A DNA stretch of 64,000 nt from Thermoleophilia bacterium (GTDB lineage: Bacteria > Actinomycetota > Thermoleophilia > Miltoncostaeales > Miltoncostaeaceae). Below are positions 26,387 through 38,300 of the stretch, one piece after another (within the stretch, counting starts at the first letter, position 1; the number at the start of each line of letters is the position of its first letter). The notes under the pieces are model-generated. The model saw only the letters and a list, made by a program, of their open reading frames with translations. It had not been told where the DNA came from and searched no databases. The stretch is taken from the NCBI GenBank assembly GCA_020848615.1, contig JADLHW010000053.1, positions 1 through 64,000 of the forward strand, written 5' to 3'. The position numbers and the translations under genes were made by a program.

Positions 26387-29300
26387 GTGGATGGGAAGAC
26401 CGACACGGCAGGGAATGCCATGCGGGCGCTGATGCGGCGCCTGTGCCGGCTCGCCGTTCCCATCGCGCTCCTGCTTGCGGTCACCGGGACGGCGGCGGCG
26501 GGCGTGACGCCCGCGCCGCAGCTGCGGGCATCGGTCACCGGCGCCGACGGGACCGCCACCTGGGACGCGACCGACGCCGCCGTCGCCCACGACACGCGCC
26601 GGGACCGGTACCTGGTGGTGTGGGCGGCCTCGAGCTCCGACCCGGACGAGATCGAGATCTTCGGGCGGGTGGCGGACCGCCTGGGACGGTGGACCGGCCC
26701 GGCAACGCGGCTCTCGCAGATGGGGCCGGAGGGGAACGCCGCGTTCGACGCCGACACCCCGGACGTCGCCTACAACGCGGCCACCGACCGGTACCTGGTC
26801 GTGTGGAGCGGGGACGACGCCCACGACGGCGAGTTCGACGTCTACGCACAGCAGGTCGACCCGAACGGCGGGGAGGTCGGCGGGGACATCCGCCTCTCGA
26901 CCGCCGGTGCGCCCGGTGACCTCACGCGGCGCGCCGACGCCCCGGCCGTCGTCCACAACGCCGTGGCGAACGAGTTCCTCGTCGTGTGGAGCGCGGACGA
27001 CACCGGCGCCGACGACGAGTTCGAGGTCTACGCGCAGCGCGTGAGCGCAAACGGTGCCGAGCTCGGCACCGACGACATGCGGATCTCGGACATGGGGCCC
27101 GACGGGAACGCCGCCTACGACGCGGTGGCCCCGGACGTCGCGGTGTCCGCGGCGGGCGGGTACTCGGTGGTGTGGGAGGGAGATGACGACACCGCTCCCC
27201 TCGCCGACGACGAGCGCGAGATCTTCCTGCAGCGCCTCACCGCGACGGGCGCCGAGACGGGCACCAACGACGTCCGGATCTCGGACATGGGCACCAACGG
27301 CAGCACCCTCTATGCGGCGAGGACCCCGGCGATCGCCTACAACGACGCGTCCGGTGAGTTCTTCGCGGTCTGGTCCGGCGACGACAACATCCTGGGCCTC
27401 GCCAACGACGAGCGGGAGATCTTCGGCCAGCGCCTGTCCACCGCCGGAGGCCAGCTCGGCACCAACGACCAGCGGATCAGCGACATGGGTCCCGACCGGT
27501 CGACGGCCTTCGGGGCCTCCGATCCCGACCTGGCGTACTCCCCCGCCGCGAACGAGTTCCTGGTGACCTGGCGCGGCGACGACGACACCGGCGGCCTGGT
27601 GGACGACGAGCAGGAGGTGTTCGCCCAGCGGCTCGGTCCCGGTGCCGCCGAGATCGGCACGAACGACATGCGCGTCTCCCGGATGGGGGGCACCGGCACC
27701 CCGGCCACCGGCCGGGAGGCCCTTGCGCCCGCCGTCGCCGCCGCGACGAGCACCCGCCGCTGGATGATCGCCTGGCACGGCGACGACGACAGCGGGAGCC
27801 TCGCCGACGGCGAGTACGAGGTGTACACCTCGCTGGTCGGCTGGGAGCCGTCGATCGACCTGGGGACGGCCGGGAACCTCCGCATCCGCATCGACGGGGC
27901 CGCGGCCGGCGCGGAGACCGGCTCCACGGTCACCGATGCCGGTGACGTGAATGGCGACGGGATCGGTGACGTGCTGGTCGGCGCGCCGTCGGCCACGGCG
28001 GGCGGCGTGAACCGGGCGTACGTGGTGTGGGGCACCGCCGGCAGCGCGAACGTCACCGTCGACCTCGCCGGCCTCGGCACCGCGGGCTTCGCCATCACGG
28101 GCCTCGGGACCGGGCAGCGCACGGGCCTCGCGGTGACCGGCGTCGGGGACCTCGACGGGGACGGCCGTGCCGACATCGCCGTCGGCACCGACGACGACCG
28201 CAACGGCCGCACCGACTCCGGCTCCGTCCACGTGATCTTCGGCAAGACGACCAGCACCGCGGTCGACCTCACCGCGCTCGGCGCCGGCGGGTTCCGCATC
28301 GACGGCCCCGAGGCGGGCGCCCTGGCCTCCCGCGCCCTCGCCGCGGGGGACGTGAACGGCGACGGCCGGGCCGACCTCGTGATCGGCGCGCCGGGCACGG
28401 ACGACGCGTCCGGTGCCGACGCGGGCGCCGTCTACGTGGTGTACGGCACCGCCGGCGCCGCCGACATCGACCTCGCCGCCCTGTCGCCCGCCCACGGGTG
28501 GCGCATCACCGGGCCGGTCGCCGGGGTCCGCGCGGGCGTGTCGGTCGCCGCCGGCGACATCGACGGGGACGGCGACGCCGACGTCGTGCTCGGCACGGGC
28601 CTGGCGGACAACAACGGGCGCACCGACTCGGGGTCCGCATGGGTGGTGTTCGGCGGCCCCTCCGGCGGGGACGTGGACCTGGCCGACCTGGGGTCGCGCG
28701 GCTTCCGGATCGACGGGGCCGCGGCGGGTGACGGGGCGGGGCCCGTCGCCGTCGCCGGCGACATGAACGACGACAACCGTGCCGAGGTCGTGGTGGGCGC
28801 GCCGGGCGCGGACCCGTCGCGACGCTCCGGCGCCGGGACGGTCGCCGTGGTGTTCGGCACGGATGGCACGACCACCCACGACCTCGGCGCGCTCGGTTCC
28901 GGCGGCTTCCTCGTCGCCGGGGCGGCGGCGGGCGACGGCCTGGGCACCACGGTCGCCGCGAGCCGCGACGTGGACGGCGACCGGCGCGGCGAGGTGATCG
29001 CCGGCGCACCCGGTGCCGACCCGTCGGACCGCGTCGACGCGGGCTCCGAGTACGTGATCTTCGGCCAGGCGACCACCGATGACATCGACGCCGGGGGCCT
29101 CGGGGCCCGCGGCCTGCGCCTCGACGGGGCGGCCGCCGGGGATGCGCTGGGCGGGCGGGGCGGCACCATCGCCGACGTCACCGGCGACGGACGCCCCGAG
29201 GTGCTCGCCGGGGCACCGTTCGCGGACCCCGCGGCCCGGACCTCGGCGGGACGCGCGTACGCGGTGTCCCCCGCCCTGCTGATGCCGGGCGCCGCCACGG

Positions 29301-32300
29301 CACCGGCCACCGGGGTCCTTCCCGCGGGTGCCACGCTGAACGGGGTCGTGTCCCCGCGGGGCCAGGTCACCCGGTACTGGTTCGAGTACGGCACCACCGC
29401 GGCCTACGGCACGGCGACGACCCCGGCGAGCGCCGGGTCCGGCACCTCGCAGGTGCCGGTCTCCGCCCCGGTGTCCGGACTGCCGGGCGACACCCTGCAC
29501 CACTTCCGGCTGGTCACCGAGAACGCCGACGGCCTGCGCGCCCACGGTGCCGACACCACGGTCACCACCGACGCCACGCCGCCCACGACCCCCACCGCGA
29601 ACGGCGGGAGCCTGTCCTGGACCTCCGCCGCGTCGGTCACCATCACCGGGTCGGGCGCGACCGACGCGCTCACCGGGATCGCCCGCTACGAGTACCGCAC
29701 CAGCACCGGCGGCGGCGCTTGGAGCGGGGCGGTCACGGGCTCGTCGGTCGCGGTCAGCACCGCCGGTGAGACCGTCGTGCAGTTCCGGGCGACCGACGGC
29801 GCGGGCAACCAGTCCGCATGGGGTCCCCCCGTGGGCACCGCGGCGGGCACCGTCAGGATCGACCGGACCGCCCCGTCGCTGCCGACGGTCACCGGCGGGA
29901 GCACGTCCTGGCAGAGCGTCGCGTCGGTGACCGTGTCGGCATCCGGCAGCACCGACGCCCAAGCCGGCCTCGCCGGCTACGAGTACCGCACCGTGGCGAA
30001 CGCCACCGTGGTGCCCGGCGCCGCGGCGACCGTCACCTCCGAGGGCGAGACCATCCTGCGCTTCCGCGCGGTCGACGCCGCCGGCAACGCCTCGGCGTGG
30101 ACGTCGGCCACGGCGGACGGGCCGAACACCGTCCGGATCGACCGGACCGGGCCCACGGTCCCCGGCGCCACCGGCGGCGGTGACGCATGGCAGAACATCG
30201 CGTCCCTCGCGATCTCGCGCACCGCGGCCACCGATGCCGGCGCGGGCGTGGCCTCGTACCAGTCGCGCACCAGCACCGACGGCGGGGCGAACTGGACGGC
30301 GCCGGTCACCGGGGTCACGGTGACGGTGACCGCCCAGGGGGAGACGCTCGTGCAGTTCCGGGCGATCGACGGCGTCGGCAACATCTCCGACTGGGGCCCG
30401 TCGCACACCCCGGGCCCGACCACCGCGGGCACCGCCCGCATCGGCACCCAGTTCGGCGTGGACCTCGCGAACACGTTCAACGTCCACCTGCGCATCGACG
30501 GGGCTGTGGCCGGCGACCGCATCGGGCTGGGGGCGCTCGCGCCCGCCGGGGACGTCAACGGCGACGGGATCCAGGACGTGCTCATCGGGGCGCGGTCCGC
30601 CGACCCGGTCTCGCGGACCGACGCCGGCGCCGCCTACGTGGTGTTCGGCCGCGCCACCCCCGGGGTCGTCGACCTGGCGAACCTCGGGACCGGCGGCTAT
30701 GCCATCCGCGGTGCCGCCGCGGGCGACGCGGCGGGCACCGCCGTCGCATCCGCCGGGGACGTCAACGGCGACGGCCTCGCGGACGCGCTCATCGGCGCGC
30801 CCGGTGCCGACCCCCTGTCCCGCTCCAACGCGGGCGCCGTGCACGTCGTGTTCGGCTCGGCCGGCACCGGGACCATCGACCTCGCGGCACCCGGGTCGCG
30901 CGGCTACCTCATCGCGGGGGCCGCCGCGGGGGACGCGGCGGGCACCGCCGTCGCATCCGCCGGGGACCTCGACGGGGACGAGCGTCCCGACGTCGCCGTC
31001 GGCGCGCCCGGCGCCGACCCGTCGTCCCGGGCCGACGCCGGTGCCGTGGCCGTCGCCCACGGCCAGGCCGGCACGGCGACCATCGACCTGGGCACGGCCC
31101 CCGGCCCGCGCGTGTCCGGGGCGGCGGCCGGCGACCACACGGGCACGGCACTGGCGGGGGTCGCCGACATGAACGCCGACGGCCGCCCGGATCTGGTCAT
31201 CGGAAGCCCGGACGCCGGCCCCGTGTCGCGCGCCGGGGCCGGCACGGCGTTCGTGCTGTTCACGCCGCCGACGGGCACCGTCGACCTCGCGAGCCCCGGG
31301 ACGTCCGGGTTCGCGGCGCACGGCGCCGCCGCGGGTGACCGCCTGGGCGCCGCCGTCGCATCCGCCGGCGACGTGAACGACGACGACCTGCCGGACGTGG
31401 TGGTGGGGGCACCCGCCGCGGACCCGTTCAACCGGTACGACGCCGGCGCCGCGTACGTCCTGTACGGCGGGGCCGCCACCGCCACCCGTGACGCGGCGTC
31501 CCTCGCCGGCACCGGGTACCGCATCACCGGCGCCACGGCGGGCGGCGGGCTGGGCGGGTCCGTGGGCCCCGCCGGCGACGCGAACGGCGACGGGCGGGAC
31601 GACGTCCTGATCACCGCCGCCGGCGAGGGCTACCAGGCGCGCTCCGGCGCGGGGGCCACCTGGCGCGTGCACGGCCTGGCCGCCCCCGCCGACGTCGACC
31701 TGCGCGTGCTGGCCGCCGCGGGCGGGACCCGCATCGACGGGCTCACCGCCGGCGACGGCACCGCACCCGCCTCGGGCCTGCTGGACCTCGACGCCGACGG
31801 CCGCCCGGAGGTGCTCGCCGGCGCACCCGGCGGCGACGCCAACAACCGCACGGACTCGGGCTCCGTGCGGGTCGTCATCCCCTCGGACGCGCCGAGCGTC
31901 CCGGTCGTGAGCGGCGGGTCGCTCGCCTGGCGCTCGGTGGCCTCCACGGCGATCGGCGCCCGCAGCTCCACCCCCACCGCCGCGGCGGCACCCGTGGGCT
32001 ACCAGTACCGGACCAGCCGTGACGGCGGCGCGACCTGGGGCGCGCCGGCCACCGGCGCGACCGCCACGATCACCGACGAGCAGGAGACGCTCGTGCAGTT
32101 CCGGGCGGTCGACGCGGCCGGCCGGACATCCTCCTGGGTCCCCGACCACCCCTCCGGCCAGCCGGCCGCCGCCGGCACCGTCCGCCAGGACCGCACCCTC
32201 CCCACCGTCCCGTCGGTGAGCGGCGGCAGCGCCGCCTGGTTCGCGTCCCCCGCATCGCGGTCGGTCACGGCGACCGGATCGACCGATACCGGCGGCTCCG

Positions 32301-35300
32301 GGTTCAGCGGCTACCAGTACCAGACCAGCACCAACGGGGGGACGTCCTGGGCGCAGGCATCCGGCTCGGGCGTGAGCATCGCGGCCGTCGGCGAGACGCT
32401 GGTGCAGTTCCGGTCCGTCGACGGAGCGGGCAACGTCTCGGCGTGGGCGCCCACCCACCCCTCCGGGGATCCGGTCCCCGCCGCGGTGGTGCGGATCACC
32501 GGCGCGGCGTCCGGCGACCTGCTGAGCCCCGCGAACATCCGCCTCACGATCGAGGGCGCGGCCGCGCAGGACGGGCAGGGCGGGCTGCGCGTCTTCCCGG
32601 CCGGCGACGTCAACGGAGACCGCATCGACGACATCGTGGTGGCCGCGCCCGCCGCGGACCCCTCCGGGCGCGACGGCGCCGGCACCGTGCACGTGGTGTT
32701 CGGCCGCACGGACCTCGCGACCGTGGACCTCGCGTCCCCCGGGTCCGCGGCGCTGCGCATCGACGGCGCCGATCGCGGCGACGCCCTGGGCACCGGTGTC
32801 GCCGCGATCGGCGATGTCGACGACGACGGCCGCGCGGACCTGCTCCTCGGTGCGCCGGGGACCGACCCCTCGGGCCGGAACGACGCGGGATCCGCGTACC
32901 TCGTGCTGGGTCCGGAGCGGGCCGACCCGATCGACCTGGCGACGCCCGGGGCGGCGGCGGTGCGCGTCGACGGCGCCGCCGCCGGGGATGCGCTCGGCAC
33001 GACCGCCGCCGCGCCCGGCGATCTCGACCGCGACGGGCGGGCGGACATGGTCCTGGGCGCGCCCGGGGCCGACCGCAACGGCCGGGCCGACTCCGGATCG
33101 GCGTACGTGGTCCACACGCCCGCACCGGGCAAGGACCTCGACCTCGCCGCGTTCTCCGGCGCGGGGTACGTCATCGACGGCACCGACGCCGGGGACCACC
33201 TGGGGACGTCCGTCGCGGGCGGCGGCGACGTCAACGACGACGGCCTGCCGGACGTGGTCGTGGGCGCACCCGGTGCCGACACGCTGAAGCGCGCCGACGC
33301 GGGCGCCGCATACGTCGTGTTCGGGGCCGCCACGCCATCCGACGTGGACACGCTCTCGCTCGGCGCCCGGGGCCGGATGCTCGCCGGGGGCACCGCGGGC
33401 GACGCGCTCGGCACCCGGGTGGCGATCGCGGGAGACCAGAACAACGACCGGCGGGCGGACATCGCCGCCACGGCCCCGGGCGCGGACGCCAACGGCCGGG
33501 CCGGATCCGGCAGCGCCGTGGTGTTGTGGGGCGCGACCTCCACCGGCACGGCCGACATGGCCGCCCTCGGGACCGCCGGGTACCGCATCGACGGCGCCAC
33601 CGCGGGCGACGCCCTCGGCGAGGGCCAGCTGTCGGCGACGCCGGACATCGACGGGGACGGGCGCCCGGAGCTCGCCGTCGGCAGCCGCACCATCGGCATG
33701 CGCGGCCGGTCCGCCTCCGGCGCCGCGTACTGGGTGTTCGGGGCCGCCACCACGACGAGCGTCGACCTGCGGACCCACGGGGGCCGCGCGCTGCGTCTGG
33801 ACGGCGCCGCGGACGGCGACGGGCTGGGCGGCGGGGTCACGGCCGTCCCGGACCTCACCGGCGACGGCCGTCCCGAGCTCGTGGCCGCGGCACCCGGCGC
33901 GGACCCGCGGTCGCGGACCGATGCCGGCGGCGTCTCGATCGTGTCCCCCACCGTCCTCATGGCGTCGGCCGAGACCCTGCCGGTCCTCGTCGCCGAGAAC
34001 GGCTCGGCGCAGCTGCGGGCCGTCGTGAACCCGCGCGGGACCGCGACGACCTGGCGCTTCGAGCACGGCGCGACCACCGGCACCCCGGTGTCGGCCGGGT
34101 CCGGCACCGCGGACGCGACGGTCACCACGACCGCCGGCCTGTTCCTCCCGACGGGGTCGACCTACAACACCCGCGTCATCGTGACGAACGCCGCCGGGTA
34201 CTCGACGTACGGGGTCAACCACACCTTCGTCCCGCGCGACGTGATCCCGCCCACCGTGCCCACCGCGAACGGCGGGTCGATCTCGTGGGTCGACCGGCCG
34301 TCCGCCACGATCACCGGGGGTGGCTCCACCGACACCGGGAACTCCGGCCTCGCGGGCTACGACCACCGCATCAGCACCGACGGCGGCAACACCTGGAGCA
34401 CCCCCACCGCGGGGGCCGCGGTGACGATCACCGCCGAGGGTGAGGCGCTCGTGCAGTTCCGCGCCCGCGACGTGGACGGCAACCTCTCCGCGTGGGGGCC
34501 CGCGACGCCCACCCCGGACTCGACGGTGCGCCTGGACCGCACCTCCCCGACGGCCCCGGCGGTCACGGGCGGCAGCACCGCGTGGCAGTCCGCCGCATCG
34601 GTCACGGTCACCGGGGCGGGCGGGACCGACGCGGCCTCCGGGGTCGCCGGGTACGAGTACCGCACCAGCACCGACGGCGGCGCCACCTGGACCCTGGAGG
34701 CCCCGGGATCCGGGATCGGCATCACCCTGGAGGGCGAGACCCTCGTCCAGTTCCGGACCGTCGACGGCGTCGGCCGCCCGTCGGCCTGGACACCCGCGAG
34801 CCCCACCGCGGGTTCCCAGGTGCGCCTCGACCGGACCGCACCGGCGGCGCCGACCGTCACGGGCGGAAGCGGCGCCCCCCAGAGCGTCCCGTCGATCGCC
34901 ATCTCGGCGACCGCGACCGACGACCTGTCCGGGCTCGCGGGCTACGAGCACCGCACGAGCACCGACGGCGGCGCCACATGGAGCACGCCGGCGCCCGGGG
35001 CGTCGCTCACGGTGACCGCCGAGGGGACCACCGACGTCCAGTTCAGGGCCACCGACACCGCCGGCAACGTGGGTGCCTGGGGTCCCGGCACCGGCGGGAC
35101 GGGACGGGCCCGCATCGACCGCACGCCCCCCGCCGCCCCCGCGAACCTCACGGGCCCGTCCCCCGCCGTCACCCCCACGCTCACCTGGCACGCCGTGGGC
35201 GACGCGGCCGGGTACGTCGTGGTCCGCGACGGCACCGAGGTGGGCGCCCCGTCCGGCGCCACGTGGGCCGACACCGGCCTCACCGGCGAGGGCACCCACA

Positions 35301-38300
35301 CCTACCGGGTGCTCGCCGTCGACGCGGCGGGCAACCGCAGCGACCCCTCCGGCCCGCACGACATCGAGCGCGACACCACCCCGGCCGCCGACCCCGTGAT
35401 CGCCGCCGGCAGCGAGGGCTCGCTCACGTGGCGCAACGTGGCCTCGGTCACCATCGCCGTGGACGCGGTCCCCGGGGCGGTCGTCCAGCACCGCACGAGC
35501 ACCGACGGCGGCGCATCGTGGAGCGCCCCGGCGGCCGGGGCATCCGTCGCGGTCACCGCGGAGGGCGAGACCCTGGTCCAGTTCCGCAGCGTCGACCCCG
35601 CGGGGAACGCGGGCGCCTGGGTGCCGTCCCACACCGGTGCGCCGGCCGCCGCCGGCACCGCCCGCATCGACCGCACGCCGCCGCCCGCCCCCACCGGCCT
35701 CGCCGGGGCCTCGCCCACCGCGGCGCCCGCCCTCACCTGGACGGCGGTGCCCGGCGCGACCGGCTACGTGGTCACCCGCGACGGCGTGGCGGTCGGCGGC
35801 CCCGCCGGCACGACGTTCACCGACAGCCCGGTGCCCGGCGAGGGCATCCACCAGTACCGGGTCGCCGCCGTCGACGCGGCCGGCAACCGGGGCGTGGACT
35901 CCGCCCCGGTCGCGATCACCGTCGACGTCACCCCGCCGCCGCCGCCCGGCGGACCCGCCGCGGGCAGCGAGGGGTCGCTCGCGTGGCGCAACGTGCCGTC
36001 GGTGACCATCGCGGTCGACCCCACCGCCGGGGCGACGACCGAGCACCGCACCAGCACCGACGGCGGCGCGACCTGGAGCACGCCCGCCACGGGCCCCTCG
36101 GTGGTGGTGACCGCGGAGGGCGAGACCCTCGTGCAGTTCCGGACCGTCGACGACGCCGGCAACCGCAGCGTGTGGACGCCGGCCATCGCCGGCGGCCCGG
36201 TCGCCGACGGCACCGCCCGCATCGACCGCACGTCCCCCGCGGCCCCGACGGGGCTCGCCGGGGCGTCGCCCACCAACGCGCCGGCGATCACCTGGACGGC
36301 GGTGCCGGGCGCGACGGCGTACGCGGTGACCCGCGACGGCGTCGAGATCGGGACCGTCCCCAGCGGCACCTCCTTCACGGACGCGCCCCCGCCGGCCGAG
36401 GCCACGTACGCGTACCGGGTCATCACGATCGACGCGGCCGGCAACCGCAGCGCCCCGTCGGCCGCGCACGCCGTGACCGTGGACCTCACCGCGCCGGCGG
36501 TTCCCGTCGTGCCCGGCGCCGGCTCGGATGCGTCGCTCACGTGGCGGAACGCGGCGGCCGCCGTGGTGACGGCCGACCCGGTCCCCGCGACCACCACCGA
36601 GCACCGCACCAGCACCGACGGCGGCGCGACCTGGAGCGCCCCCGCCGCCGGTGCGTCGGTGACCGTGACGGCCGAGGGCGAGACGCTCGTCCAGTTCCGC
36701 GCCGTCGACACGGCGGGCAACGCGAGCGGGTGGGGCCCGGCGCACGCCGCCGGACCGGACGCGACGGCGACGGTCCGCCTGGACCGCACGCCGCCGCCGG
36801 CGCCCACCGTGAGCGGCGGCTCGCTGGACCCCACCTCCGTCGCGTCCGTCCCCGTGACGGCCACCCTCGCACCCGGGACCACCGCCCGGTACCGCACCTC
36901 CACCGACGGCGGCGCGACCTGGAGCACGCCCGCGCCCGGGACGACGGTGACGGTGACGGCCGAGGGCGAGACCCTCGTCCAGTTCCAGGCGACCGACGAG
37001 GCCGGCAACACCGGCGCCTGGGGGCCGTCCCACACCCCGGCCGCCGCCGGGGCGACGGTCCGCATCGACCGCTCCGCGCCCCCGGCGCCGGTCATCACCG
37101 CGACCGCGGACGTCACGGTGCCGCGCTCGAGCGGTGCCGGACGCGTCGACCTCCTCACCACCGTCTCGGGTGACGCGCAGGCCGTCGCGGTCACCCAGAG
37201 CGGCCGCGTCGTCGTCGACGGCCCCCCCGGCGCGCACACCGACGCCGGGCTCGCGGACGACACCACCTACGCGTACGAGGCCGTCGCGCGTGACGCCGCG
37301 GGAAACCTGTCCCCGGTCGTGAGCGTCGAGGTCACGACCCCGGACCGCACGGCCCCGGCTCAGCCCGCGCCCCCGACCGGCTCGGGCTACCCGGTCGAGC
37401 TCACCTGGCCGGCAATGCCGGGCGTCGACGCCTACGAGGCGTCCCGCGACGGCGCCAGCGCCGGCACGGGGCCGGGCACGTCCCGGACGGACGCCGCGGC
37501 CGTCGACACCGCCGCGCCGCCCGCTCCGGCAGGCGTCACCGTGACCCCCACCGGCCCGGGCCGCGCGGCCATCGCCTGGGACGCGGTCACCGACCAGGGC
37601 ACGACCTACGAGTTCGCCGTGCGGGCGTCGGACGCCGAGGGCAACACGTCGGCGTTCTCCCCCGCCGCGCAGATCGTCGCCCGGTCGGGTGTCGGCCGCT
37701 ACCGCGTGCTGGTCGACGGGGTCCAGGTCACGGAGACCACGACCCCCGGGGTGGACCTGGAGGGCCTCACGCCGAACACGCCGCTGGCGGTCACGATCGT
37801 CGTGCTCGACCGGGCGGGCAACGCATCGCCGTCGTCGGCCCCCGTCTCGCTCACGGTGCCGGCCACCCCGGGAACGCCGCGCCTGCTGCTGACCGCCGAC
37901 CCGGCCTACGTCCGTCCCGGCGACCCGGTGCGATTCCAGGCGGTCGTCGACGGCCCGTCGGGCGGGGAGGTCACGTGGGACCTCGGTGACGGCAGCGCCG
38001 CCGCCGGGGCGGCGGCGCAGACACGGTACCCGGCGGCGGGACGGCGCCTCGTGGAGGCGACCGTGACGGCCCCCGACGGGACGCAGGTGCGCGCCGCGAT
38101 CCAGGTGGTCGTCGACGACGTCCCGCCGACCGTCGAGATCACGCAGGCGGGCGCGGTGGCGCAGGTCGGCGCGAACGACGACGCGTCGGGACTGGAGCGG
38201 CTGGAGTGGCTGCCCGGCGCCGGCCAGCCGGCGCGCGCGGTCCCCGGCGACGGCATCCCCCTCGCCGAGGGGCCGAACACCGTCACGGTCCGCGCGACGG

